In this document: positions 43,980-53,791 of the stretch, piece by piece
How positions within the stretch are numbered: position 1 is the stretch's first letter
How the letters are laid out: each line of letters opens with the position of its first letter
Origin: Nocardioides sp. URHA0020
Lineage (GTDB): Bacteria > Actinomycetota > Actinomycetes > Propionibacteriales > Nocardioidaceae
DNA length: 64,000 bases
NCBI RefSeq assembly: GCF_000620705.1
Contig: NZ_KK211169.1
Location: forward strand, 470,623-534,622
Direction of reading: 5' to 3'
Program-made: the position numbers and the translations under genes
The notes under the pieces: model-generated
Told to the model about the DNA's origin: nothing
What the model saw: the letters and a program-made list of their open reading frames with translations, nothing else
Database searches by the model: none

Positions 43980-45247
43980 AGCAGCCTCCGTCCGTGCAGC
44001 ACGTCGTCGATGAAGGAGGCGGAGTCGCCCGGGGTGCTCGTGCCGACGCTCCCGGGCGGGTGCCAGGTGCTCTGGATCGAGCCGGAGATGTCGCTCCAGT
44101 ACGGCGTGACCGAGCGCGGCGTCGCGGCGTTCAGGCTGTCCTGGAAGAGCTTCAGCAGGTCGTCGGGGTAGATCTTGTGCAGCTTCGGGTCCTCGTAGCC
44201 GGCCGCGCTCGCCGGCATGTTGCCGGTGAGCTCGGCGTTGAGGCCCTGACTCTTGGCGTTGGTGATGCACTCGACGGCCTTCAGCGACTCGTCGACGTGG
44301 TGGGAGTACTTGCTCACGCCGACCCCGATCCCGCCGTACGGCGGTCGCGACTCCTTGCCCTCGACCGTCTGGGGGTAGCGGGCGTAGCCGATGTCCTTCT
44401 TCAGCTCCGGCTGCGCCGCGTCGTAGTTGGTCCAGATGTAGGTCCAGTTGGTGAGGAACGCGCCGACGGGGGAGCCGAACGTCGCCCCGGCGGTGCCCTC
44501 GTTGGACACGGAGAGGTCCGACGGTGCCGCCTTCGAGCGGGCGAGCTTGCGGATGACGGCCGCAGCCTGGTCCCCGGCGTCGGAGTCGATGTCGATGCTG
44601 GCGTCGATGCCCTTCTCGGTGTCGCTGACGATGGCGCCGCCCGCGCCGGCGATGAGCGCGTTGATCCAGACGACGTAGCCCTCGTACTTGTTGGCCTGCA
44701 CCGCCACCTTGCCGCCGTTCTTGCTCGCGGCGTCGATGATCTGGTCCCACGTGACCGGCCGGCCCATGTCGATCCCGGCCTTCTTCACGAAGGACTTGCG
44801 GTACCAGAGCACCTGGACGTTGGACCAGAACGGCGCGACGACCAGGTCGCCGTCCCAGGTGGCCGCCTGGGTCGCACCCTTGAAGGACTGGTCCTTCAGC
44901 TTGTCCTGGAGCTCCTGCGGGAGCGGGGCGAGGTAGCCGGCGTTGGCGAACTCCGCGGTGTACGGCGGGTCGATGCTCATGATGTCGATGCCGGGGTCCT
45001 CGGCGGCGAGGCGGCGGGCCAGCTGGATGCGCTGCTGGCTCGCGTCCTGGGGCAGGACCTGCGTGGTGATCGTGTAGTCGTCGGTGGAGCAGCTCTTGGC
45101 GACCGCGGCCTGTCCGCCGCTGTCAGGGTTGATGTACCAGGTGAGCTGCGCCTTGCCCGAGTCGGCGTTCGCCGCGCACGCGGCGAGCAGACCCGAGGCG
45201 GTGATCAGTGCTGCGGCGGCGGCGACCCCGCGCCGGACTCGATCCAT
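43976..45247 (-). CDS. Extracellular sugar-binding lipoprotein of the ABC importer
   Basis: A 423-aa solute-binding protein of family 1. The signal peptide ends in the lipobox LLAAC (C24), so it is lipid-anchored outside the cell. QLTWYINPDSGGQAAVAKSC begins the mature domain. The overall pattern resembles LpqY/ThuE-type trehalose or maltose binding proteins, but the ligand is not determinable. The 161-bp divergent region to the second ATPase gene should carry regulatory sites for both. Confidence 0.92.
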   Translation of the reverse strand: MDRVRRGVAAAAALITASGLLAACAANADSGKAQLTWYINPDSGGQAAVAKSCSTDDYTITTQVLPQDASQQRIQLARRLAAEDPGIDIMSIDPPYTAEFANAGYLAPLPQELQDKLKDQSFKGATQAATWDGDLVVAPFWSNVQVLWYRKSFVKKAGIDMGRPVTWDQIIDAASKNGGKVAVQANKYEGYVVWINALIAGAGGAIVSDTEKGIDASIDIDSDAGDQAAAVIRKLARSKAAPSDLSVSNEGTAGATFGSPVGAFLTNWTYIWTNYDAAQPELKKDIGYARYPQTVEGKESRPPYGGIGVGVSKYSHHVDESLKAVECITNAKSQGLNAELTGNMPASAAGYEDPKLHKIYPDDLLKLFQDSLNAATPRSVTPYWSDISGSIQSTWHPPGSVGTSTPGDSASFIDDVLHGRRLL

Positions 45248-45408
45248 GAGCCGCTCCCTCCCGAGTGGTCTACCTCACATGTAGCCCGGGCGAGGGGTGT
45301 CCTAAACACGCGGCGTCGCCGACCGGCGCGGGACCGGCTACTGTGAGCCCGCTCACCTTTACGACGGATCGTCCGGCACGTACCTGCCGGTGAAGGAGTT
45401 GTTCAAGC

Positions 45409-46491
45409 ATGGCCACAGTTCGATTCGAAGAGGCACAGCGTTGGTACCCCGGTGCCGACAAGCCCGCGGTCCCGGGGATCTCCCTGGAGATCGGCGACGG
45501 AGAGTTCATGGTCCTCGTCGGACCCTCCGGGTGCGGCAAGTCCACGACCCTGCGGATGCTCGCCGGGCTCGAGGAGGTCAACAAGGGGAGGATCTACATC
45601 GGTGACCGCGAGATCACCAACATCCCCCCGAAGGACCGGGACATCGCGATGGTGTTCCAGAACTACGCGCTCTACCCGCACATGTCCGTCGCGGACAACA
45701 TGGCCTTCGCGCTCAAGATGGCCAAGGTGCCCACCGAGGAGCGCAACAAGCGGGTCCAGGACGCGGCGCAGATCCTCGGGCTGACCGAGTACCTCGACCG
45801 CAAGCCCAAGGCCCTCTCCGGTGGTCAGCGCCAGCGCGTCGCGATGGGCCGGGCGATCGTCCGCCAGCCGCAGGTCTTCTGCATGGACGAGCCGCTGTCG
45901 AACCTCGACGCCAAGATGCGCGTGCAGACCCGCACCGACATCGCGAAGCTTCAGGCCGACCTGGGCGTCACCACCGTCTACGTCACCCACGACCAGGTCG
46001 AGGCGATGACGATGGGCGACCGCGTCGCGGTGATGAAGGACGGCTACCTGCAACAGGTCGACACCCCCCTCGGTCTCTACGACAAGCCGGTCAACCTGTT
46101 CGTCGCCGGCTTCATCGGCTCCCCGGCCATGAACCTGCTCGAGGCGTCGGCCTCGGACGGCAAGGCGAAGATCGGCGACTACCTCGTGCCGGTCGACCCG
46201 CTCGCCTCCAAGAAGATGGAGGGCAACATCACCGTCGGCGTACGCCCCGAGGCCTGGCGCGTCGTCGGCAACAGCACCGAGGGCCTGCCGGTCCGCGTGA
46301 CGGTCGTGGAGGACCTCGGCTCGGACGCGTACGTCTACGGCACCAGCGGTGTCGAGGGCACGCCCAACAACATCATCATCCGCGTCAACGGTCGCGACCA
46401 CGTGCAGAAGGGGGAGACGATCTACGTCACCACCGACCCCCAGAACGTGCACGTCTTCGACACCGAGTCCGGCGCGCGCCTGTCCGAGTAG
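45409..46491 (+). CDS. Second carbohydrate ABC ATPase (UgpC/MsmK type), divergent
   Basis: A 360-aa ATPase with Walker A VGPSGCGKST, LSGGQRQRVAMGRAIV, CMDEPLSNLDAKM and VYVTHDQVEAMT, followed by a standard-length OB regulatory domain. GAAGGAG at 45391-45397 serves the ATG. It looks like the shared energising ATPase that many actinobacteria use for several sugar importers (MsiK role), although it sits beside an importer with its own ATPase. The two ATPases differ mainly in the C-terminal domain, where the other has an extra tail and insertion. Confidence 0.94.
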   Translation: MATVRFEEAQRWYPGADKPAVPGISLEIGDGEFMVLVGPSGCGKSTTLRMLAGLEEVNKGRIYIGDREITNIPPKDRDIAMVFQNYALYPHMSVADNMAFALKMAKVPTEERNKRVQDAAQILGLTEYLDRKPKALSGGQRQRVAMGRAIVRQPQVFCMDEPLSNLDAKMRVQTRTDIAKLQADLGVTTVYVTHDQVEAMTMGDRVAVMKDGYLQQVDTPLGLYDKPVNLFVAGFIGSPAMNLLEASASDGKAKIGDYLVPVDPLASKKMEGNITVGVRPEAWRVVGNSTEGLPVRVTVVEDLGSDAYVYGTSGVEGTPNNIIIRVNGRDHVQKGETIYVTTDPQNVHVFDTESGARLSE

Positions 46492-46514
46492 GCCCAGTCG
46501 GCGCCAGCTCACCT

Positions 46515-46564
46515 CCGAGTCGGCGTCAGCTCCCGAGAGTTCTCGGAAGCTGGCGCCGACTCGG
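46515..46564. terminator. Long hairpin between convergent genes
   Basis: CCGAGTCGGCGTCAGCT (46515-46531) pairs with AGCTGGCGCCGACTCGG (46548-46564) with one G-T wobble, and an inner CCGAGA/TCTCGG pair (46533-46538 and 46541-46546) extends it. A third copy of the left arm (AGTCGGCGCCAGCT, 46497-46510) could form a competing stem. It separates the ATPase gene (+) from the hydrolase gene (-). Confidence 0.75.
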
Positions 46565-46568
46565 CGCG

Positions 46569-47531
46569 TCAGGCCCGGTCCGCCGTACGACGGATCGCGG
46601 CGACGAAGGTCTCGAAGAGGTCCGGCGGCAGGTCGTGCCCCATGCCGTCGATCAGCAGCAGCTCGGCGCCGGGGATGGCGGCGGCGGTCGCCCGGCCGCC
46701 CGAGACGTGCACCATCTTGTCGGCGAGCCCGTGGATGACCGTGGTGGGCACTCGGACGCCGCGCAGGCGGGTGCCGCGGTCGGGCTGGGTGAGGACGGCC
46801 AGCATCTGGCGCACGACGCCGGCCGGGTGGAGTCCGCGGTCGTAGGTGACCGCCCCGCGCTCGCGGGACCGCTCCTCGCTCATGGGGTACGCCGGGGAGC
46901 CGATCAGCTTCGAGAAGACGACCGTGCTGGCGACGTACGCCTCGCGCCCGGGCTTCGTCGGGGCGAGCAGGCGGGGGAGCACGGCGGGGTTCTGCCAGCC
47001 CACCGTGCGCTTGCCGGTGGTCGACATGATGCTCGTCAGCGACCGGACCCGCTCGGGGTGCGCGATGGCCATCGTCTGCACGATCATGCCGCCCATCGAC
47101 ACTCCGACGACGTGCGCCGAGGCCAGCCCGAGGTGGTCGAGGAGGCCGAACGCGTCATCGGCGAGGTCGCTCAGGCCGTAGGGAGCCCGCACCCGCGTGC
47201 CGGCGAAGGCCCGCACCAGCATCGCGCGGGAGACCCGCGCGTCCAGCACCGTCGAGCGACCGGTGTCGCGGTTGTCGTAGCGCACGACGAAGAAGCCGGC
47301 GCGAGCCAGGTCCTCGCACAGCTCGGCGTCCCACCAGGTCATCGGCCCGCCGAGACCCATCACCAGCAGCAGCGGGTCGTCGTCGGGATCGCCGAAGGTC
47401 TGGTAGCAGAGCTCGATGCCGCGCCCGACGGGTGCGAACAGCTCCTCGGAGACCGGCACCGCCGGCGGCGCCGGCGTTTTGGCCCCCGCGCTGCGGGTAC
47501 TGCGTGATCCGGAAGACACGCGGCCAGTCAA
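46569..47531 (-). CDS. Alpha/beta hydrolase
   Basis: A protein of up to 320 aa with the alpha/beta-hydrolase fold. It has an oxyanion-hole region LVMGLGGPMTWW, the nucleophile elbow GVSMGGMI, an acid in HGLADKMVHVSGG and the catalytic histidine in DGMGHDLPPDL. VVRYDNRDTGRST is typical of the TAP/esterase-like actinobacterial group. The substrate is unknown. The start is uncertain: TTG 47531, GTG 47519, or GTG 47456 (VPVSEELFAPVG), which begins where family similarity begins. Confidence 0.88.
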   Translation of the reverse strand: MTGRVSSGSRSTRSAGAKTPAPPAVPVSEELFAPVGRGIELCYQTFGDPDDDPLLLVMGLGGPMTWWDAELCEDLARAGFFVVRYDNRDTGRSTVLDARVSRAMLVRAFAGTRVRAPYGLSDLADDAFGLLDHLGLASAHVVGVSMGGMIVQTMAIAHPERVRSLTSIMSTTGKRTVGWQNPAVLPRLLAPTKPGREAYVASTVVFSKLIGSPAYPMSEERSRERGAVTYDRGLHPAGVVRQMLAVLTQPDRGTRLRGVRVPTTVIHGLADKMVHVSGGRATAAAIPGAELLLIDGMGHDLPPDLFETFVAAIRRTADRA

Positions 47532-47642
47532 CCACCGACGGCCCGCTCCGGGGAGGGCAGGCTCTTATGCGCTCAGCGAACAAGCGACACCGGCTGGCCG
47601 AAAAGCGGGACGGTGTCCGTGCGGCGCCGTAACGTGGATCAC

Positions 47643-48479
47643 ATGCCCACCAACCCCCTCGCCGACTTCCTGCTGCCGGAGGGCTTCGCCGCCCCCCGGC
47701 CGGCGGCGGTCCTGCGCGAGGGCAGCGCGGTGGTGGAGATGGGCCGGTTCGCGCTCCGCGCGGCCGGAGACCGCCGTAGCCGCCGCGAGACGCCGTACGC
47801 CGAGCGCGCCGGCTCCCGTCTCGGTGACCCGGTGCTGCTCGTGCCCGGCTTCCTGGCCGGCGACGGGTCGCTGGCGCTGATGGCGCGGGCGCTGCGCGCC
47901 CAGGGGTTCCGCACCTACCGCTCCCACATCCGCGCCAACATCGGGTGCACGCTCGACGCCGCCACCCAGCTGGAGGCCCGACTGGAGTCGATCTCGATGC
48001 GCCGGGGGACGCCGGTGCAGCTCGTCGGACACAGCCTCGGCGGCATGCTCGCCCGCGGGGTCGCCGTACGCCGACCCGACCTGGTGTCCAACGTCGTCAC
48101 CCTCGGCAGCCCGATGCTCGCGCCGGGCGCCCACCACCGCTCGCTGAGCGCCAGCGTCGAGATGCTGGTGCGTCTCAGCAAGGCGGGTGTGCCCGGGCTG
48201 ATGGCCGAGGACTGCGTGGCCGGCTCGTGCGCCCGGCAGAGCTTCGAGGAGTGCCGTGCGCCGCTGCCCCGCGGCATCGGCTTCACCGCGATCTACTCCC
48301 GCCGCGACGGGATCGTCGACTGGCGGGCGTGCATCGACGAGGCAGCGCACCAGGTCGAGGTGACCGCCTCGCACCTGGGGATGGCGTTCGACCCCCGCGT
48401 CATCGACGTGGTCGCCGAGCGGCTGCTGCGGACCTCCGGCGCCTCAGCTGTCGAAGTCGATCGAGGCAAAAGCGCGTAG
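47643..48479 (+). CDS. Alpha/beta hydrolase, lipase-like
   Basis: A 278-aa protein starting at ATG 47643. The core shows [13 protein letters not shown] (oxyanion side), nucleophile elbow [18 protein letters not shown] (acid) and SHLGMAFDP (histidine). These features match PGAP1-like or triacylglycerol lipase-type hydrolases found in Nocardioides and mycobacteria. A -10-like TAACGT lies 7 nt before the ATG. Its 3' end overlaps the convergent glpX gene by 36 bp. It is not related closely enough to the preceding hydrolase to suggest duplication. Confidence 0.88.
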   Translation: MPTNPLADFLLPEGFAAPRPAAVLREGSAVVEMGRFALRAAGDRRSRRETPYAERAGSRLGDPVLLVPGFLAGDGSLALMARALRAQGFRTYRSHIRANIGCTLDAATQLEARLESISMRRGTPVQLVGHSLGGMLARGVAVRRPDLVSNVVTLGSPMLAPGAHHRSLSASVEMLVRLSKAGVPGLMAEDCVAGSCARQSFEECRAPLPRGIGFTAIYSRRDGIVDWRACIDEAAHQVEVTASHLGMAFDPRVIDVVAERLLRTSGASAVEVDRGKSA

Positions 48480-49466
48480 CTTGCTGAGCTGGTGCTCCGA
48501 GCTGATCTTGCGGATCGTGCCGCTGCGCGAGCGCATCACCAGCGACTCGGTGGTGCAGCCGCCGGCGTAGTAGCGGACCCCGCGCATCAGGTCGCCGTCG
48601 GTGATGCCGGTCGCGACGAAGAAGCAGTCGTCGCCGGTGACCAGGGTGTCGGTGGTCAGCACGAAGTCCGGGTCGAGGTTGTGGCCGGCGTCCAGGGCCT
48701 TCTGCCGCTCCGTGTCGTCCTGGGGCCAGAGCTGGCCCTGGATCACGCCACCCATCGACTTCATCGCGCAGGCGGTGATGATCGCCTCCGGGGTGCCGCC
48801 GACGCCGAGCAGCAGGTCGATGCCGCTGTCGGGGCGGGCGGCGGAGATGGCGCCGGCCACGTCTCCGTCGACGATGAACTTGATCCGGGCGCCGGTCGCG
48901 CGGATCTCCTGGGCCAGCGCCTGGTGGCGCGGTCGGTCCAGGAGCACGACGGTGACGTCCTCGGCCTTGCCACCCTTGGCCTTGGCGACCTGGTGGATGT
49001 TCTCGGCGACCGGGTAGCGGATGTCCACGACGTCGGCGGCCTCCGGGCCGGTGGCGAGCTTGTCCATGTAGAAGACGGCGGACGGGTCGTACATCGAGCC
49101 GCGCGGCGCGACGGCCAGGACGGCGACCGCGTTGCTCATGCCCTTGGCGGTCAGCGTCGTCCCGTCGATCGGGTCGACCGCGACGTCGCACTCGGGGCCG
49201 GTGCCGTCGCCGACCTGCTCGCCGTTGTAGAGCATCGGGGCGTTGTCCTTCTCGCCCTCGCCGATGACCACGGTGCCGTTCATCCCGATCGTCGAGATCA
49301 TCACCCTCATGGCGTTGACCGCGACGCCGTCGGCGCCGTTCTTGTCACCCCGGCCGACCCAGCGACCGGCGGCCATCGCGGCCGCCTCGGTCACGCGGAC
49401 GAGCTCGAGCGCCAGGTTGCGATCGGGCGACTGCGGAGCGACGGACAGGCTCTCGGGCTCGGTCAT
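48444..49466 (-). CDS. glpX: Class II fructose-1,6-bisphosphatase
   Basis: A 340-aa enzyme hydrolysing fructose 1,6-bisphosphate to fructose 6-phosphate in gluconeogenesis; in actinobacteria it is usually the essential FBPase. Motifs include [28 protein letters not shown] and [12 protein letters not shown], with the metal-binding acidic residues intact, and [13 protein letters not shown] later on. TAGAGT (minus strand, 49473-49478) lies 6 nt before the ATG, suggesting a leaderless transcript. In mycobacteria glpX also lies close to fumC; here a transporter block intervenes. Confidence 0.96.
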   Translation of the reverse strand: MTEPESLSVAPQSPDRNLALELVRVTEAAAMAAGRWVGRGDKNGADGVAVNAMRVMISTIGMNGTVVIGEGEKDNAPMLYNGEQVGDGTGPECDVAVDPIDGTTLTAKGMSNAVAVLAVAPRGSMYDPSAVFYMDKLATGPEAADVVDIRYPVAENIHQVAKAKGGKAEDVTVVLLDRPRHQALAQEIRATGARIKFIVDGDVAGAISAARPDSGIDLLLGVGGTPEAIITACAMKSMGGVIQGQLWPQDDTERQKALDAGHNLDPDFVLTTDTLVTGDDCFFVATGITDGDLMRGVRYYAGGCTTESLVMRSRSGTIRKISSEHQLSKLRAFASIDFDS

Positions 49467-49496
49467 GACCCAACTCTATCGGTGCCCCATCTCCGT

Positions 49497-50537
49497 TCAG
49501 GTGGGATAGATCGCCACTTCGGTCGCCTTGATGCTGAAGACCACGCGCAGCCCGGGGACGAGGTCCAGCTCGGCCGCCGCCGGGGTGGTGACGTCGGCGG
49601 CGAGCGCCCCGGCGCGGACCCGGACCTGGTCAGCGAACGGCTCCAGCTCGGTCACCGTGGTGGTGATCGTGTTGCGCGGACTGCCGCCGGGCGGGTCCCT
49701 GAAGACCGAGACGGCGCTGGGCCGGAAGACGGCGACGACCCGGTCGCCGTCGGCGGGCAGCGGGTCGGGGGTGAGCCCCGTGACGACGGTGCCGTCCGCC
49801 CCGTCGAGAGCCCCGTCGCGCCAGACGCCGCGCACCATGTTGAGGCCCGCGATCCGAGCGGTGAAGGGGCTGCGGGGCCGGGTCAGCACCTCCGTGGTCG
49901 GGCCCGACTCGACCACGCGCCCGCCGTCGACGACCACCACCCGGTCGGCGAGCAGCAGCGCGTCGAGCACGTCGTGGGTCACCAGCACCACGGTCCGGTC
50001 GGCGAGCACCCGGCGCAGCGACTGCCGCAGCGCGGGGCGCACGGCGACGTCGAGGGCGGCCATCGGCTCGTCGAGGAGCAGCAGGCGCGGGTCGGCCGCC
50101 AGCGCGCGGGCGACGGCGACCCGCTGAGCCTGCCCGCCGGACAGCTGGCCGGGACGTCGTACGGCGAGGTCGGCGACGCCCACCTCCTCCAACCAGCTGC
50201 GGGCCTGCTCGTGGGCGGCGCGGCGCCGTACGCCCCTGCTGCGGGGACCGAACGCGACGTTGTCCAGGACGCTGAGGTGCGGGAACAGCAGCGGGTCCTG
50301 GGCGAGCAGCGCGATCCGGCGGGCGTGCGGTGCGACCCAGACGTCGGGGCCGGTGAGCTCGACACCGTCGAGGACGACCCGGCCGGTGTCGGGTCGCAGC
50401 AGGCCGGCGGCGACGGCGAGCAGGGTCGACTTGCCGGCGCCGTTCGGACCCAGCACGGCCACGGTCTCCCGGTCGGCGACCTCGAGCGCGACGTCGACGT
50501 CGCGCTCGATGACCCGGGCGCTGAGCTCCAGGCTCAC
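49497..50537 (-). CDS. modC: Molybdate-type ABC transporter ATP-binding protein
   Basis: A 346-aa ATPase starting at GTG 50537 (GTGA overlap with the permease). It has Walker [25 protein letters not shown], Walker [13 protein letters not shown] and VLVTHD. After residue 225 a TOBE/Mop-like C-terminal domain ([20 protein letters not shown]) matches the oxyanion-sensing domain of ModC. It completes the operon regulator-modA-modB-modC. Molybdate and tungstate specificity cannot be told apart by sequence inspection. Confidence 0.9.
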   Translation of the reverse strand: MSLELSARVIERDVDVALEVADRETVAVLGPNGAGKSTLLAVAAGLLRPDTGRVVLDGVELTGPDVWVAPHARRIALLAQDPLLFPHLSVLDNVAFGPRSRGVRRRAAHEQARSWLEEVGVADLAVRRPGQLSGGQAQRVAVARALAADPRLLLLDEPMAALDVAVRPALRQSLRRVLADRTVVLVTHDVLDALLLADRVVVVDGGRVVESGPTTEVLTRPRSPFTARIAGLNMVRGVWRDGALDGADGTVVTGLTPDPLPADGDRVVAVFRPSAVSVFRDPPGGSPRNTITTTVTELEPFADQVRVRAGALAADVTTPAAAELDLVPGLRVVFSIKATEVAIYPT

Positions 50538-51325
50538 CAGGTGCTCCGTCCGGGGCGGGCCAGGGCGATCACCAGCACCGCCACCGCCACCAGGACCAGC
50601 GACATCGCGACGGCGGCGTCGGGGTCGACGACGCGCAGGTTGTAGATGAAGAGCGGCAGCGTGCGGGTGCTGCCCTCGAGGCTGCCGGCGAAGGTGATCG
50701 TGGCGCCGAACTCGCCGAGCGCGCGGGCGAAGGACAGCACGGCCCCCGAGACGAGGCCGGGCAGCACCAGGGGGAGGGTGACCCGCCGGAAGACCGTCGT
50801 GGGTCGGGCGCCGAGCGAGGCGGCCACCTCCTCGTAGCGGGCGCCGGCGCTGCGCAGCGATCCCTCGAGGCTGACCACCAGGAACGGCAGGGACACGAAC
50901 GTCTGCGCCAGCACGACCGCGGTCGTGGAGAAGGCGATCCGGATCCCGAGCGCGTCGAGCTCGTCGCCGAGCAGCCCGCGACGCCCGAAGGTGTAGAGCA
51001 GCGCGATGCCGCCGACCACCGGCGGCAGCACGAGCGGGAGCAGCACCAGCGAGCGCACCAGCCCCTGGCCGCGGAAGCTGGTGCGGGCCAGCACCAGGGC
51101 CATGGGCACGCCGAGCAGCACGCACAGCACGGTGGCGACGACCGAGGTGCGCAGGCTCAGCGACAACGCGGTCATCGCCGACTCCGAGGTGACGAGCTCG
51201 AGGAAGCTGCCCCACTCGACCCGCGACACCAGCCCGACGAGCGGAAGCAGGACCAGGGCCGCGCCGAGGGTGGCGGGGACGAAGATCCAGGCGGGGAGAC
51301 CGACCTGACGCTGCTTGGTCCTCAC
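50534..51325 (-). CDS. modB: Molybdate-type ABC transporter permease
   Basis: A 263-aa permease with about six TM segments and the EAA loop [47 protein letters not shown] is the ModB/CysW signature. GTG start at 51325, 3 bp after the ModA stop. It forms a homodimer channel with ModC in the importer. Confidence 0.93.
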   Translation of the reverse strand: MRTKQRQVGLPAWIFVPATLGAALVLLPLVGLVSRVEWGSFLELVTSESAMTALSLSLRTSVVATVLCVLLGVPMALVLARTSFRGQGLVRSLVLLPLVLPPVVGGIALLYTFGRRGLLGDELDALGIRIAFSTTAVVLAQTFVSLPFLVVSLEGSLRSAGARYEEVAASLGARPTTVFRRVTLPLVLPGLVSGAVLSFARALGEFGATITFAGSLEGSTRTLPLFIYNLRVVDPDAAVAMSLVLVAVAVLVIALARPGRSTW

Positions 51326-51328
51326 GCG

Positions 51329-52105
51329 CTACGGCTGCCCGAAGCCGGCGGCCCGGAGGATCCCCTGACCCGTGTCACCGAGCACGAAGTCGACGAAGTC
51401 GTCGGCGAGGGTGGACTCCTCGGAGTCCGTGACCGGAGCGATGGGGTAGGTGTTCACCACGTCGCCGGACTCGGGGTAGGTGATGCCCGTGACGGCGTCC
51501 CCGGCGGCGGTCACGTCGGTGGCGTAGACGACGCCGGCGTCCGCCTCGCCGCTGGTCACCTTGGCGAGCACGTCGGTCACCGACTGCTCCTCGCTGACCG
51601 GCGTCAGCGTCACGCCCAGGTCGTCCGCGGTGGTCCGGGTGGCGGCGCCGCAGGGGACCTCGGGGGCACACACCACGAGCTGCAGACCCTTCCTGGACAG
51701 GTCCTGGAAGCGGGTGATCTCGGCCGGGTTGTCCGGCGGGGTGGCGATCTCGAGGGTGTTGGTGGCGAAGTCCACGGGGTCGTCCGCGACCCGGTCGGCG
51801 TCGACGAGCTGGTCCATGGTGGTGGTGTCGGCGGAGGCGAAGACGTCGGCCGGGGCGCCCTCGGTGATCTGGGTGACCAGGTCGGCGGAGCCCCCGAAGC
51901 TGAACTTCACCCTGACGCCGTCGTGCGCGGCCTCGAACTCGGTGCCGATCTCCTCGAAGCTCGAGGTCAGCGACGCCGCGGCGTACACGGTCAGCGTCGT
52001 CGTCTCGCCGCCCGAGCCGTCGCTGCCCCCGGAGTCGCTGCCGCAGGCGGCGACGGGCACGACGAGGGCGAGGACGAGCAGGGACCTCACGGATCTGCGC
52101 CTCAC
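51329..52105 (-). CDS. modA: Molybdate-type substrate-binding lipoprotein
   Basis: A 258-aa binding protein with signal peptide and lipobox VAAC (C21), then a Ser/Gly-rich spacer. TVYAAASLTSSFEEIGTEFE is the ModA start, with FSFGGSADLVTQI (oxyanion-contacting Ser) and the late SGEADAGVVYATD. It captures molybdate or a related oxyanion outside the membrane. GTG start overlaps the regulator gene (GTGA). Confidence 0.93.
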   Translation of the reverse strand: MRRRSVRSLLVLALVVPVAACGSDSGGSDGSGGETTTLTVYAAASLTSSFEEIGTEFEAAHDGVRVKFSFGGSADLVTQITEGAPADVFASADTTTMDQLVDADRVADDPVDFATNTLEIATPPDNPAEITRFQDLSRKGLQLVVCAPEVPCGAATRTTADDLGVTLTPVSEEQSVTDVLAKVTSGEADAGVVYATDVTAAGDAVTGITYPESGDVVNTYPIAPVTDSEESTLADDFVDFVLGDTGQGILRAAGFGQP

Positions 52106-52497
52106 GGACGCTCCACCACGACGTTGGTGGACTTGACGGAGGCGATGGCGCGTACGCCGGGCTCCAGGCCGAGCTCCTCGGCCGCCTCGCTGCTCATCAG
52201 CGAGACCATCCGGTAGGGACCGCAGATCATCTCGACCTGGGCCATGACGGTGTCCTTGGTGACCTTCGTGACGATGCCGGCGAGCCGGTTGCGGGCGCTG
52301 ACGGCGGCTGCGCGGGTCGCGTCACGGTCGGGGTGGTCGGCCAGCGACTCGGCGAGGGCGGCGAGGTCAGGTCCCGGGACCGTGGTCCGGCCGTCGGTCC
52401 TGGTGCTCGCCACGCGTCCCGCCTCGACCCAGCGGCGCAGGGTGTCGTCGCTGACGCCGAGCAGCTCGGCGGCTTCCGCGATCCGGTAGGTCGTCAC
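52102..52497 (-). CDS. HTH-Mop regulator of the molybdate operon
   Basis: A 131-aa two-domain protein. Residues 1-60 form a MerR/excisionase-type winged helix (YRIAEAAELLGVSDDTLRRW) and residues 67-131 a Mop/TOBE domain (RNRLAGIVTKVTKDTVMAQVEM) that binds molybdate. This design replaces ModE in many actinobacteria and is presumed to sense molybdate and control the operon it heads. It is first of four genes joined by overlaps or 3-bp gaps. GTG start. Confidence 0.9.
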   Translation of the reverse strand: MTTYRIAEAAELLGVSDDTLRRWVEAGRVASTRTDGRTTVPGPDLAALAESLADHPDRDATRAAAVSARNRLAGIVTKVTKDTVMAQVEMICGPYRMVSLMSSEAAEELGLEPGVRAIASVKSTNVVVERP

Positions 52498-52521
52498 GCG
52501 AGGATCATGCCGCAGATGCGG

Positions 52522-53757
52522 TCAGGTGACCAGGGAGAGAGTCGCAACTGCGGCGAGCAGACTGACCGGCGTGACCAGGAGCGACACCCGGTGGAACTCG
52601 CCCATCGACGGTGGGTGCCCGAGCCGGACCATGCCACGGCGCCACAGCAGGTTGGCGAGGGACCCGGTGTAGCTCAGCCCCGAGCCGATGTTGAGCCCGA
52701 GCAGCGCCGCGAGGATCGCGGTGTCACCGAGCGGGGCCAGCAGCGGGACGAGGAGCAGCGTCGCCGACAGGTTGGTCAGGACGTTGGCGAGCACGGTCGC
52801 GAGCACGGCGATCAGCAGCAGGCTCGCGAAGTCGGTGCCGTCGGGCAGCACGTCGCTGACCCAGTCACCGAGGAAGCCGGTGGCGAGCGCCGCCACGACG
52901 ACACCGAGGGACAGCACGAAGACGGCGAACGTCGGGTGCGCCGCGCGTATGGCGTCCCGGGCCGTCAGCAGCCGCTGCCGACGGGCCCAGGCGACCAGCA
53001 CGATGGCGGCCGCGCCCGAGACCCAGAAGGGGTCGACCCCGAAGGGCGAGCCGACCCCGAAGCCGACCAGCATCAGCAGCACGACCACGAGCGGGGTGCG
53101 CGGGAGCGGCGGTGCCTCCTCCACCTGCGTCGGTCCGGCGGGGGCGGCGAGATCGCGCCGGAAGAGCAGCCGCAGCGCGCCGTACTCCACGACGAGCACG
53201 ACCGCGAGCACCGGCGCCATCACCAGTGCGAACCCGCCGAAGGTCAGGTCCAGGTGCGGCATCGCGAGCAGGTTGGTCAGGTTGGAGACCGGCAGCAGCA
53301 GCGAGGCCGAGTTCGCCATCCGCAGGCAGGCGTGGGCGCCGGGGCGGTACGACGTGCCGCTGCTCACGGCCGCGGCCACCACGACCGGCGTGAGGAGCAC
53401 GACGGTCGCGTCCAGGCTCAGCACCGCCGTCACCGCGGCGGCGAGCAGGAAGACGCCGGTGAAGATCGGCACGGCGCGGCCGTGGCCGGCGTCGCGGACC
53501 CGCGCGGCCGCGGCGGCGAACAGCCCGGCCCGGGCGCAGACGTCCGAGACCACCAGGATCGTGACCAGGAAGAGCACGACCGGTCCGAGGTGACGCAGGG
53601 TGTCCTCGACGTCGGACCGGGTGAGGAGGCCGGTGGCGAGGGTGGCCACCGCGGCGAGCACGCCGACACCGGCCTCGACCCGTCCCGACGGGTGCGCGTA
53701 CGCCGTGGTGAGGAGTGCGACGAGGGCGGCCACCGCGATGAGATCGAGGGCCGCCAC
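52522..53757 (-). CDS. ArsB/SLC13-type anion permease
   Basis: A 411-aa membrane protein with ten or more TM segments. LSLDATVVLLTPVVV and LLLPVSNLTNLLAM (conserved N-loop) fit the ArsB/NhaD ion-transporter superfamily. No arsR, arsA or arsC gene adjoins it, so arsenite export is only one possibility; anion or Na+/H+ exchange are others. It lies 24 bp upstream of the molybdate regulator on the same strand and might be transcribed with it. GTG start. Confidence 0.88.
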   Translation of the reverse strand: MAALDLIAVAALVALLTTAYAHPSGRVEAGVGVLAAVATLATGLLTRSDVEDTLRHLGPVVLFLVTILVVSDVCARAGLFAAAAARVRDAGHGRAVPIFTGVFLLAAAVTAVLSLDATVVLLTPVVVAAAVSSGTSYRPGAHACLRMANSASLLLPVSNLTNLLAMPHLDLTFGGFALVMAPVLAVVLVVEYGALRLLFRRDLAAPAGPTQVEEAPPLPRTPLVVVLLMLVGFGVGSPFGVDPFWVSGAAAIVLVAWARRQRLLTARDAIRAAHPTFAVFVLSLGVVVAALATGFLGDWVSDVLPDGTDFASLLLIAVLATVLANVLTNLSATLLLVPLLAPLGDTAILAALLGLNIGSGLSYTGSLANLLWRRGMVRLGHPPSMGEFHRVSLLVTPVSLLAAVATLSLVT

Positions 53758-53791
53758 GACGCGACCCTAGATCACCTGGGAAACTGCTCGG

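Noticed and set aside
52522..53757. Arsenite resistance operon
   Set aside because: The permease fits the ArsB/SLC13 superfamily, but no arsR, arsC or arsA gene is adjacent; the ArsR-type regulator at 59942 is 6 kb away and coupled to an MFS gene.
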